This document shows, one piece after another, positions 37,959 to 45,700 of a stretch of DNA of 64,000 nt (positions are counted from its first letter, which is position 1; each line of letters starts with the position of its first letter). A program made the translations under genes and the position numbers. The stretch covers positions 1-64,000 of the forward strand of contig JAQYVV010000008.1 of assembly GCA_030145275.1 (NCBI GenBank), written 5' to 3'. The notes under the pieces were generated by a model. The model was not told the DNA's origin, did not search any database, and saw nothing but the letters and a program-made list of their open reading frames with translations. Source of the DNA: Desulfurivibrionaceae bacterium. Its GTDB lineage: Bacteria > Desulfobacterota > Desulfobulbia > Desulfobulbales > VMSU01.

Positions 37959-38010
37959 GAGAAGAGCGGGGGGACCTGTTCTGTTTCTTGTAACGTTTGT
38001 CATAAAGAAC

Positions 38011-38048
38011 AAAAAAAGCACAATGGCCAAAGCCATTGTGCTTTTTTT
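38011..38048. terminator. Bidirectional intrinsic terminator
   Basis: AAAGCACAATGGC pairs with GCCATTGTGCTTT around CAAA, with A7 and T7 tracts. It lies between the EHD-like gene and convergent adk. Confidence 0.93.
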
Positions 38049-38093
38049 GATTAAACTTCCGGAGGAAGACTCCGGTTGGGTACGGCTGAACAA

Positions 38094-38771
38094 TTATGCT
38101 AATTCTTTCATAATAGAGTCGCTGACATCCCCAATGGATGGAGTTCCATCCACAGAGATAACTTTACTGTCCTGTGTTTTGAAGTAATTAACCGCTGCCA
38201 TTGTGCCGGTCTGGTCATCGTAATAGATATCGTGACGTTTGCCGATGGCCGCCTCATCCTGATCGTCTGGACGTGTTTTTAATTCTCCTCCGCAGACTCG
38301 GCATTCCAGGGTGCCATCATCTTTTTCAACGGGCTTAATAGCGTCAAAGGCAATGTGGTTCGGGTGGTTGTTGTCATTTACACAGAGTCGACGTCCTGTG
38401 ATTCTCAGTTTGGCTATATCCCGGTCCAAGACTATTTCTGTTACATAATCAAGGGGCATTTCTGCATCTTTGAGGGCTTTTGCTAGGGTTTCAGCTTGAA
38501 CCTTGTTGCGTGGAAAGCCATCCAGAATCCAGCCTTTTTTGCAGTCATCTTCTTGCAAGCGGCTGAGGATCATTGGGATGGTAATGTTATCGGGGACAAG
38601 ATCACCTTTGTCAATATACTCTTTTGCTTTTTGGCCAAGTTCAGTACCTTCTCCGATGTTTTTTCTGAAGATAGCACCGGATTCTATATGAGATGTCCCA
38701 TATTTTTTCTGAATAATGGCACCTTGGGTACCTTTTCCGCTTCCATTTGGTCCAAAAACTAAAATGTTCAT
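38094..38771 (-). CDS. adk: Adenylate kinase
   Basis: A 225-residue enzyme interconverting ATP+AMP and 2 ADP. The P-loop GPNGSGKGT is at residues ~7-15, the AMP site at ESGAIFRKNI, DGFPRN at ~82-87, and a LID region (~128-175) carries a partial zinc-type pair CRVCGGE plus LCVNDNNHPNH. The P-loop has Asn where Gly-Ala/Pro-Gly is usual, which fits the branch of adenylate kinases seen in Desulfobacterota (family memory). GGAGGAG precedes the ATG. Confidence 0.92.
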   Translation of the reverse strand: MNILVFGPNGSGKGTQGAIIQKKYGTSHIESGAIFRKNIGEGTELGQKAKEYIDKGDLVPDNITIPMILSRLQEDDCKKGWILDGFPRNKVQAETLAKALKDAEMPLDYVTEIVLDRDIAKLRITGRRLCVNDNNHPNHIAFDAIKPVEKDDGTLECRVCGGELKTRPDDQDEAAIGKRHDIYYDDQTGTMAAVNYFKTQDSKVISVDGTPSIGDVSDSIMKELA

Positions 38772-39000
38772 ATTCTCCTCCGTAAATTAGAATTATAAAA
38801 TAACTAAGGGCTTTCTGCTGAAAAGACAAGGAACATGAACTATTAATTTCTCTATTCTTTCGGCAAGAAGCTCTTAAATTAAGGTGTTCGGTACGTGTGG
38901 GATTTTGCAGGGCACTATATACCAAATAGAAATCATTGCCAACAAAATATGGTGGGAGTCGAAGAGAAAGGACTTGCTGCGTTGGCGAGGGGAGGTTTGA

Positions 39001-39123
39001 CTACTTTATTTCGCTTTTTTTCTCGTTACAAAATTCTTTGATTAACAGTTTTCGGTTAGTCAGGTCTATTTTGAAATAGAATGGACTTAACATTAGTACT
39101 TTTATTGCTTCACGAATTGTCAT
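39001..39123 (-). CDS. 40-residue protein MTIREAIKVLM, coupled to the upstream small gene
   Basis: A 40-residue ORF starting at ATG 39123 with AAAGGTG 5 nt upstream, reading MTIREAIKVLMLSPFYFKI and continuing with DLTNRKLLIKEFC. The start overlaps the last codons of the preceding small gene by 14 nt, suggesting coupling. I have a weak impression of similar tiny proteins in sulfate reducers but cannot name a family. Confidence 0.45.
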   Translation of the reverse strand: MTIREAIKVLMLSPFYFKIDLTNRKLLIKEFCNEKKSEIK

Positions 39124-39400
39124 TTGGTTCACCTTTCTTGCGAAATGTATGTATCTTGTAAATAGATGTTCCATGTACATAACGTATCGGTGTTTTTGAA
39201 AGAAACTTGAATGGGGCCCACTTTTCATTTATATCTACTAAAGGAGATAATAATTGTTTAGGCCGAGAAAGTAAATAAAGGGGAAATAAGAGATAGTGTG
39301 CCAGAAAATAGAGGGGAACAAATGCTGCTTTTTTTAGTTTACTTTTTTCTGAAAACACCGATAAAGTATAATAATAACTTGATATTTTCTTTATCAACAA
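39110..39400 (-). CDS. Small hydrophobic protein, unknown function
   Basis: A ~96-residue ORF opening at TTG 39400 (no ATG start is available). Its N-terminus is basic, with one hydrophobic segment FVPLYFLAHYLLFPLYLL (~28-45) and then KWAPFKFLSKTPIRYVHGTSIYKI. It ends GEPNDNS, overlapping the 40-residue gene. The non-ATG start and weak ribosome site keep confidence low. The two could once have been one gene, but the ribosome site on the downstream ORF favours two coupled genes. Confidence 0.4.
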   Translation of the reverse strand: MLIKKISSYYYTLSVFSEKSKLKKAAFVPLYFLAHYLLFPLYLLSRPKQLLSPLVDINEKWAPFKFLSKTPIRYVHGTSIYKIHTFRKKGEPNDNS

Positions 39401-39475
39401 CTAAACCTGAATTAACTTGATCGACAAGCTGCTCTCCCCGCAGCATAAATTATACTTTTGTGAGCTAGATGATTT

Positions 39476-40927
39476 ATGGCTGATAGCAATTTGACAAAGA
39501 AGGGTGTTCCTGTCTGTAATGAGACTTATATGCTGAAAGTTTCAAAAAACAGGCTGGAGGCAGTGATCTTTCCCAGGGAAGGCGCCGAGGGGATAGGTGA
39601 TATTGACACTGCGGCTCTTCTTGCAGAGGTCAAGGCCACAGGGGTTGAATCAGGGCTTTTGGAAGCGCCTACCCCTAAAGGAGATGGGTCTTACCTTGTG
39701 GCAAAAGGAGAAGCCGCTGTCCATGGGGAAAATGCAAAATTAAGAACCCATGTGAAACCAGCCATTGTTCGTGCCCCGAAAAGTCTAAAACCAGGCAAAG
39801 ATAACGTTGACTACCGAGAGCTTGGCGCAATAGTCAACGTTCCTAAAGACAAACTTCTTCTTTCTAAAATTGTTGCCACCCCAGGTACAGAAGGAAAAGA
39901 CGTTTTCGGTCAAAAGCTTACGCCAAAGGGTGGTAAAGACCTGAAGATCAAGATCGGACCGGGGGTCACCCTTTCAGAAGATGAAATGCAGGTCACTTCT
40001 GGTGTGGAAGGGAAATTCATGCTGGCAGATGGCAAGGCCGCTGTTTTGACAGAACATACCATTTCCGGTGACATTGATCTGGCAGTGGGCAACATCGCTT
40101 TCGTTGGGGAGCGTCTGATAATTAACGGCACCGTCCTTCCTGGTTTCAAGGTCAAATGTAAGCAGGATATCTACATAGCTCAAGGTGTTGAGAATGCGGA
40201 TATTTCTGCTGGTGGAAACTTGGAGATTAAAGGTGGGGTTATTGGTGCTGATGTAATCTTGAGATCCTGGGGCGATATTATTGTTGATTTTGCTGAAAAC
40301 ATTGGAAAGATAGAAGTCAGGGGCAGCCTCACCATATCCGACTCTATTATTCAGGCTAATGTGAAAACAGGTGGAGATGTTTACGTTTTACAGGGTAAGG
40401 GAACTTTGATCGGTGGTAAGTATATCGTTGGTGGGTCTGTCTATGTCAAGGAGCTTGGTTCGGATGCCGAAGTTGTTACCGAACTTAGTGTTGGTATGAA
40501 CCCGGAGCTTGAAGAGAAGAAAAGGAAATTGGATGAGGAAAAAGCTGTCTGGCCGGTAAAGATGAGTGAGATCCTAAAAAATACGACCGCACTTAAGAAA
40601 ATGCAGAAAGAAGAGGGGGCTGATTTCCCCCAGGAAAAAAATGAACTTTTGAAAAAGCTCAACGACCAACTTCCTTTTGTTATGGACAAGGTGAATGAGA
40701 TAACGGTACAAGAAGAGACTATGGACGAGGAGATGGCTAAGACCATAAACGAATGTGTATACGTCTATGGCACTGTTTACCCGGGAGTAAGAGTGAATGT
40801 CGGCAGCCACTCCAGGGTGTTGTCAAGTGAAGAAAACAGTGTGGCTATTTACTTTGATAAGACTGAGCATAAAATAAAACTGCGAACCCTGACTGAGGCA
40901 GAAAAGGAAAAAGGTTCGACGGGATAG
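39476..40927 (+). CDS. FapA family protein (DUF342)
   Basis: A 483-residue DUF342/FapA polymer-forming protein. The N-terminal third (~1-180) has the GxDVFGxxL-like motif KDVFGQKLTPKGGKDL. The middle (~185-340) is a right-handed beta-helix of short strands (GDIDLAVGNIAFVG, GVIGADVILRSWGDIIV, GSLTISDSIIQANVKTGGDVYV). The C-terminal part is coiled coil (EEKKRKLDEEKAVW). Family members are linked to cell-surface, flagellar or cytoskeletal functions; the role here is unknown. It is convergent with the pdxJ-ybeY gene. Confidence 0.82.
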   Translation: MADSNLTKKGVPVCNETYMLKVSKNRLEAVIFPREGAEGIGDIDTAALLAEVKATGVESGLLEAPTPKGDGSYLVAKGEAAVHGENAKLRTHVKPAIVRAPKSLKPGKDNVDYRELGAIVNVPKDKLLLSKIVATPGTEGKDVFGQKLTPKGGKDLKIKIGPGVTLSEDEMQVTSGVEGKFMLADGKAAVLTEHTISGDIDLAVGNIAFVGERLIINGTVLPGFKVKCKQDIYIAQGVENADISAGGNLEIKGGVIGADVILRSWGDIIVDFAENIGKIEVRGSLTISDSIIQANVKTGGDVYVLQGKGTLIGGKYIVGGSVYVKELGSDAEVVTELSVGMNPELEEKKRKLDEEKAVWPVKMSEILKNTTALKKMQKEEGADFPQEKNELLKKLNDQLPFVMDKVNEITVQEETMDEEMAKTINECVYVYGTVYPGVRVNVGSHSRVLSSEENSVAIYFDKTEHKIKLRTLTEAEKEKGSTG

Positions 40928-40959
40928 AATACAAATATTCGGCTTACTACCGATAAATA

Positions 40960-41008
40960 GCTACAGCCTGGAGTTAAGGGTAATTTCCAGCCTACGCTGA
41001 ATAATTAC
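40960..41008. repeat. Lone companion (A') repeat
   Basis: A ~49-bp segment ending CGCTGAATAATTACC, containing GGAGTTAAGGGTAATTTCCAGC. It matches the companion part of the composite repeat at 44272-44320. No adjacent 107-bp palindrome is present. It lies between the convergent FapA and pdxJ stops. Confidence 0.55.
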
Positions 41009-41015
41009 CTTTTTC

Positions 41016-42188
41016 TCAGGAGATCTTCATAAGCGCAAGCATTTCACGAACTGCCTGATCTAAGCCGACAAAAGCCGCCCGGCTGATAACTGCATGGCCA
41101 ATGCTTAACTCTTCAATAGTATCAAGTGCCGCTACCCTTGAGGTGGTCTGGTAGTTGAGACCGTGTCCCGCATTTACCCTCAGACCTGCTTCAAAGGCCT
41201 CTTCTGCTGCCTCTGCTACCATTTTAAACTCTTTGTCTCTCTCGCTTTCTGACTCGGCGTCGCAGTATCTACCTGTATGTATTTCAACAAAGGTTGCACC
41301 GACATCCTGGGCTGCACGGATTTGCTCAGAGTCTGGGTCGATAAAAAGGCTTACGGGAATTCCTTTTTTGGTCATTCGTGCTATTGTCTTAGTGAGTTTT
41401 TTTGTCTGCCCTGCGACGTCAAGGCCTCCTTCTGTTGTTAATTCCAGCCTTTTCTCAGGGACGAGTGTGACCATGTCAGGTCTGATTTTAAGGGCGATCT
41501 TGATGATCTCTTCGGTGGCACCCATTTCGAGATTGAGCTTGGTTTTGACGGTTTGTTTGAGGAGATGAACATCTCGGTCGACAATATGACGCCGGTCTTC
41601 TCTCAGGTGCACAACAATACCGCTTGCACCTGCCAACTCACAGATACCGGCAGCAAGAACCGGGTCAGGTTCATTGATTCCTCTGGCCTGTCTCAAGGTT
41701 GCAATGTGATCGACGTTAATGGCTAAATGGGGCATATTGATTCTCCTATGGAATGTTTCTAGCTTTTCTAATAAAATTTTTTCTTGGTTTTCCATCTCGA
41801 TGGCATCGCGGTCAGAGAGTTCATGGTCATACCCTCGCAGATGCACAATGCCATGGACAAGAAGGCGTACAGTTCGTTTCCAAAGTGTTGTTTGAAGTTT
41901 TTCGGCTTCTCTGCAAGCAGTGTCAAGTGAAATGACAATGTCTCCTAGCATGGTGCCGTTTTGTACCTCTGTTTTCTCAGAAAGTGGGAAGGATAAAACA
42001 TTTGTCGGTTTGTTTAGTTTGCGGTATTGCGAGTTGAGTTCCTGCATTTGTGGATCTGAAACGAGCAGGATACTTAATTCACTTTTGGGAAGACGGCATA
42101 TTCGTAAAAGTCGATTTGCAGTGCGCCGCAATCTTTCTTGGTCAATTGGCAGAGGTCCTGCAATATCGGATCTGATCAATACGGGCAT
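41016..42188 (-). CDS. ybeY-pdxJ: YbeY-PdxJ in-frame fusion (rRNA endonuclease + pyridoxine 5'-phosphate synthase)
   Basis: One uninterrupted frame of 390 residues. Residues 1-151 are YbeY, the rRNA-maturation endoribonuclease, with its metal motif HGIVHLRGYDH (H-x3-H-x5-H). Residues 152-390 are a full-length PdxJ (MPHLAINVDHIATLRQARG, VVHLREDRRHI, EMGATEEI, EIHTGRY, VNAGHGLNY), which condenses aminoacetone phosphate and deoxyxylulose phosphate to PNP. There is no stop between them: the YbeY tail reads LETFHRRIN directly into the PdxJ Met. AGGAGAA sits 5 nt before the internal ATG (41735), so free PdxJ is probably also made. The start lies 3 nt after the phoH stop. Confidence 0.9.
   Translation of the reverse strand: MPVLIRSDIAGPLPIDQERLRRTANRLLRICRLPKSELSILLVSDPQMQELNSQYRKLNKPTNVLSFPLSEKTEVQNGTMLGDIVISLDTACREAEKLQTTLWKRTVRLLVHGIVHLRGYDHELSDRDAIEMENQEKILLEKLETFHRRINMPHLAINVDHIATLRQARGINEPDPVLAAGICELAGASGIVVHLREDRRHIVDRDVHLLKQTVKTKLNLEMGATEEIIKIALKIRPDMVTLVPEKRLELTTEGGLDVAGQTKKLTKTIARMTKKGIPVSLFIDPDSEQIRAAQDVGATFVEIHTGRYCDAESESERDKEFKMVAEAAEEAFEAGLRVNAGHGLNYQTTSRVAALDTIEELSIGHAVISRAAFVGLDQAVREMLALMKIS
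41733..41747 (-). promoter_or_regulatory. Internal ribosome binding site and start codon for free PdxJ
   Basis: AGGAGAATCAATATG on the minus strand: a strong Shine-Dalgarno sequence 5 nt before the internal ATG. It shows that the PdxJ half can be translated on its own as a 239-residue protein of normal length. Confidence 0.75.
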
Positions 42189-42191
42189 ATA

Positions 42192-43148
42192 TTAACTCTT
42201 TTCGTAAGCCTTGATAATTTTTTGGACCAGAGGGTGTCGGACCACATCTGCGTCGGTAAATCTGTTGATGGAGATGCCCTTAACCTTTTTGAGGATATGA
42301 CTGGCATGAATCAGACCTGATTTTTGCTTGTCTGGAAGGTCAATTTGAGTGACGTCACCGGTAATGACCGCGTTGGAGTTAAAGCCAAGTCTGGTTAGGA
42401 ACATCTTCATCTGCTCAATGGTGGTGTTTTGTGCCTCATCTAAAATGACAAAGGCATTGTTGAGAGTGCGGCCTCGCATAAAGGCAAGCGGCGCAATTTC
42501 AATGACTTCCTGTTCGATTAGGGCGGCAGCTTTTTCTCTGCCCAGCATATCGTTTAGGGCATCATATAGTGGTCTCAGGTAGGGGTTGACCTTTTGGGCC
42601 ATATCTCCAGGGAGAAAACCAAGCTTTTCCCCGGCCTCAACGGCAGGTCGGGCCAGGATAATTGAGCCAACAAGATTTTTACTGTAGGCAGCGACCGCCA
42701 TGGCCACTGCAAGATACGTTTTACCGGTGCCGGCCGGTCCAATGGCAAAGACCATGTCATTATGCCGTATTGCATCAATATAGCGTTTCTGGTTGATGCT
42801 CTTAGGGGAAACAATACGACGACTGCTGGTAATGTAGACCTGGTCAAGGAAGATTTCTTTGAGATCAGCTTTTGGGGTCTTTTTTAGTATCCTCAGGGCG
42901 TAGGCAATATCTGATGGATAGATGGGGTATTCAGCCCTGATCAGCCCGTAGAGATGATGTAGTAGACTGGTGGCCAAATCGACTTCATGCTGGAGGCCAT
43001 GCAGGGTAATCTCCTGCCCTCGTGTCTTGATCTGTATTCCGATTGCCTTCTCAATTACAGTTAAATTACTATTCAAATTGCCGAAGAGCTCTTTCACTGC
43101 ACCAGTGTTATCAAAGGTCAATTTTTGCTGACAAGGTTCACATTTCAT
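42192..43148 (-). CDS. phoH: PhoH family ATPase (YbeZ-like)
   Basis: A 318-residue PhoH/YbeZ ATPase. The N-terminus starts MKCEPCQQKLTFDN and includes a KH-like segment. The P-loop is AIGPAGTGKTYLAVA (~135-149) and Walker B is FVILDEAQNTT (~233-243). YbeZ works with YbeY in rRNA maturation, and here the two genes are separated by 3 nt. In E. coli the next genes are ybeX/corC and lnt; here those lie further upstream on the same strand, separated by prfB, a GlcF-like gene and the selenoprotein gene. Confidence 0.92.
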   Translation of the reverse strand: MKCEPCQQKLTFDNTGAVKELFGNLNSNLTVIEKAIGIQIKTRGQEITLHGLQHEVDLATSLLHHLYGLIRAEYPIYPSDIAYALRILKKTPKADLKEIFLDQVYITSSRRIVSPKSINQKRYIDAIRHNDMVFAIGPAGTGKTYLAVAMAVAAYSKNLVGSIILARPAVEAGEKLGFLPGDMAQKVNPYLRPLYDALNDMLGREKAAALIEQEVIEIAPLAFMRGRTLNNAFVILDEAQNTTIEQMKMFLTRLGFNSNAVITGDVTQIDLPDKQKSGLIHASHILKKVKGISINRFTDADVVRHPLVQKIIKAYEKS

Positions 43149-43164
43149 AAGCTTGTAAGTTCTT

Positions 43165-43262
43165 TTTTAGTGCCTTAGCGCTGAATTTCTGCCATAAAAA
43201 ACACGAAATGCTAAAAAGTATTTTGAAATAAACATGTTACACTCTACTGTTAAGGCACTTAT
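43165..43262. repeat. 98-bp terminal-inverted-repeat element, copy 1
   Basis: Runs from TTTTAGTGCCTTA to TGTTAAGGCACTTAT. The terminal AGTGCCTTA/TAAGGCACT arms are inverted; the interior is AT-rich and related along its length to the copy at 46896-46992. Its right end supplies the stop codon of the selenoprotein gene. Confidence 0.6.
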
Positions 43263-44110
43263 ACCCCCTTGTGGGGTGTTAGCTCTGTCTCAATGAGTTT
43301 TTGAAAACCCTCCAAGGAGCGTTGACGCAGTTTCTTCCCATTGATGAACACCGTAGGGGTTCCTGTGACCCCGGCCTCTCTGCCGTCACTGTGATCCTTG
43401 ATTACTTTGTCTTTTGCCTCCTGGCTGTTCATTGATTTATTGAAGAGTGGCAGGTTCAAAGCTAATTCTGTGGCAAATTCGTTGAATTTTTCGTCGCTTA
43501 GTTCTCGGTAATTTTCAAAGAGCAAGTCGTGGTATTGCCAGAATTTCCCCTGCTCCTGGGCGGCCACGGCAGCAAGAGCTGCAGTGGCCGCAAAGCGGTG
43601 ACCGTTGAGGGGGAAATGCTTGAAAACTATCTTTACGTTCTCTGGATATTTGTTGAGCACCTGCTCAAATATAGCCCCCAAGGAGGCGCAGTGGGGTCAT
43701 TGGAAGTCGCTGAAAACGGTAAGAGCTACGACTCCTTCTTCAGCGCCAAGGAAGGGGGAGCCTTCGATATCAATGTTTTTCTCGAAATCTATAAATATTT
43801 CCTGCAATTTTTTTGATTTTTTACTGCTCAGGTATATTTTTTCCCCTGTACCAGAGCTGAATATCTGGTCCATATCCGGATCGACATTGATTTGCTGTTT
43901 CTCTCCCGATCCTGAGAAAATGAGAACCTTGCCGCCCTCTGCCAGAACGAAGGTGTACTTACCATCTGCAGAGCCTGTCACATCTATTGGCGCCACCACC
44001 AGATCGTGGGTTTTATCGACAGTTTGGTAGACTTCCGCCCAACTGCTGACGGCAGACAATGGCAGAAAAGTTAAACCGGCCATGGTCATTGAAATAATAA
44101 GTTTTCTCAT
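43259..44110 (-). CDS. DsbA-family selenoprotein (UPHC active site, in-frame UGA)
   Basis: Periplasmic thioredoxin-fold protein of 283 residues when the TGA at 43697-43699 is read as selenocysteine (residue 138). The text FSDFQ-U-PHCASLGAIFEQVL aligns with the usual FSDFQCPYC of DsbA-like proteins, so the UGA sits exactly at the first Cys; Cys141 is the partner. Downstream are KIVFKHFPL, a DsbA helical insert, and cis-Pro loop TGTPTVFING. Signal peptide MRKLIISMTMAGLTFLPL (~1-25); residues ~26-130 form a beta-rich extra domain. The start at 44110 has AGGA 7 nt upstream. A SECIS-like hairpin follows the UGA. Standard gene calling would split it in two. Confidence 0.88.
43646..43672 (-). promoter_or_regulatory. 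Candidate bacterial SECIS hairpin
   Basis: On the minus strand, AUAUUU-GAGC-AGGU-GCUC-aac-AAAUAU: a 4-bp upper stem with an AGGU loop, a 3-nt bulge and a 6-bp lower stem. The loop lies about 34 nt after the UGA. The GGU in the apical loop matches the SelB-binding pattern known from E. coli fdhF. selA, selB, selC and selD are not in the window. Confidence 0.65.
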
Positions 44111-44153
44111 CTTCAATCCTGGGTTCGGGTTCATAAAATTGATAGTTGTGAGG

Positions 44154-44320
44154 TAACTATTCAGGTGCACCCCATCTTCGGAGTCTACGCTACCTGCCCA
44201 TTTGGACCTTCTCGAATAGCACTAGTATGCTTCAAAGGTCCAAATGAACAAATATGGGGCACTCCTAAACAGTTACACTACGGAGTTAGGGGTAGTTTAT
44301 AGCCCTAACTCTTTAGTTAC
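44154..44320. repeat. Composite palindromic repeat, copy 4
   Basis: The palindrome (44154-44276, GTAACTATTCAGGTGCACCCC to AACAGTTAC) carries a 16-bp micro-insertion at 44180-44195 before TG. Inner arms CATTTGGACCTT and AAGGTCCAAATG are complementary. The companion (44272-44320) ends CTTTAGTTAC. It lies between the GlcF-like gene and the selenoprotein gene. Confidence 0.75.
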
Positions 44321-44437
44321 GCTGTGAAGATATCTATGCTTTCCTGATATATAAGATTTCCCATGAATATTTGCAAGTTTTGGATGGGGTTATGGCAAAA
44401 GTATCTCATTTTTTATACGCCGCCCTTATGGATGCAA

Positions 44438-45700
44438 TTAGCTCAGCCGATCTGGCGGGTCAAGATACTCATTAAGAAAAAGGGAAAGATGCTCTGCTTT
44501 GAGAGCAGATTTTTTTTGGGACAGGCCTTCCCGGATATGGATCAGGCAACCGCTACATGTTGTGAGAACTACCTCCGCCTCTGTTTTAAAAAGGCCTGCA
44601 AGCAGGGAGGAACATATTGCCTGAGAATCATCTGGATGGCATATGTTGAAAAGACCTCCCTGGCCGCAGCACTGCGGGCCGTCTTCAAGCTCGTTCAATG
44701 TCAGGCCCTGGATCTTGGCTAAGAGCTGCCGGGGTTCATTAACTATTGGCTTTTCGTTCTTTTTAGGAAAACGAAGATGGCAGGGATCGTGATAGAAAAC
44801 ATTTCTTTGGTTATCTCTCTGTCCTTTGAATTGAAACTCAGAAGAGATGTTTGTAAGTAGAAATGATGAAAATTCACAAACCCTGTCTGCGAAAGATTCG
44901 GCTTTTTGCTGCCACTCTTTGTCATCTTTGAAAAGTTCACGGTAAGATCTGAGATGGGCGTAGCAAGTAGCGCATGAGGTGACGATTGGTAAATCGGCGT
45001 AGGGCGGTGAGCTGAAAGCCAGAATGTTTTTGGTGGCGAGATGTAAGGCCTCTTGCATGTTCCCCGAAGCGTAGGCTGCCATCCCGCAGCATGATTGTTC
45101 TGGAGGAGCAATTGTATCTGTTGCACATATTTGTTTGAGGCAGTTTACGGTAGCCGCGCCAATGTCCTGCATGAGGTAATTTGCTAGGCAGCCGGGGAAA
45201 TAGGCCGCTTTTTTGGTGTATCCCTCCTCCTGAATGCCTTGCAGTGATTTAATAAATCCTGTTTTTTGGTGATAGGGGTCGGATTCAAAAAGCGCAAGTT
45301 TGGTTCGAAGACCACTACTGACTGGAAGCAGTTTGTCTGCGACTTTCTTGATAGTTGGTAAGTATGCAGCTGCCTGTGGGAGAAGAGAGGGGCTGGAAAG
45401 ACTTTTCTGGATCAGCAGCTTTTTAAAATTTGCAAAACCGCCAATCTTGGCTCCATTTTCCCTGGCGTCAACGATAAGTTCAGGGGTGTTGATGTCTCTG
45501 GGACACGCTTGGTAGCAGGCCCCACATAGCAGACACTTTGAGAAAATTTCGTTGTAGTTTTGAGAATGTTCATTAGTGCCAAGCTTAGTTAAAAGATGGA
45601 TGCGGCCCCTGGCTGCCAATGTCTCTTTTCCTGTAATTTTATAGACAGGGCAGGGGGTTGTGCAGGCACCACATTTGGCACACTTAGTTATTTTTGCCAA
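44438..45700 (-). CDS. glcF: (Fe-S)-binding oxidoreductase subunit, GlcF-like
   Basis: A 420-residue iron-sulfur subunit like the GlcF component of glycolate or D-lactate dehydrogenase. Two 4Fe-4S ferredoxin motifs near the N-terminus (CAKCGACTTPCP, CLLCGACYQACP) are followed by two CCG domains (PGCLANYL with SCCGMAAY; CHLRFP with QCCGQGGLF). No FAD subunit (GlcD) or permease is adjacent, so the electron-donor partner is elsewhere. The start overlaps the prfB 3' end by 13 nt, an odd pairing for a metabolic subunit, but the frame is intact. Confidence 0.87.
   Translation of the reverse strand: MAKITKCAKCGACTTPCPVYKITGKETLAARGRIHLLTKLGTNEHSQNYNEIFSKCLLCGACYQACPRDINTPELIVDARENGAKIGGFANFKKLLIQKSLSSPSLLPQAAAYLPTIKKVADKLLPVSSGLRTKLALFESDPYHQKTGFIKSLQGIQEEGYTKKAAYFPGCLANYLMQDIGAATVNCLKQICATDTIAPPEQSCCGMAAYASGNMQEALHLATKNILAFSSPPYADLPIVTSCATCYAHLRSYRELFKDDKEWQQKAESFADRVCEFSSFLLTNISSEFQFKGQRDNQRNVFYHDPCHLRFPKKNEKPIVNEPRQLLAKIQGLTLNELEDGPQCCGQGGLFNICHPDDSQAICSSLLAGLFKTEAEVVLTTCSGCLIHIREGLSQKKSALKAEHLSLFLNEYLDPPDRLS

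Noticed and set aside
43259-44170. DsbA-like gene as two separate ORFs or a pseudogene with a nonsense mutation
   Set aside because: The stop is TGA exactly at the active-site Cys, both sides are intact and in the same frame, and a SECIS-like hairpin follows. Selenocysteine explains all of this better.
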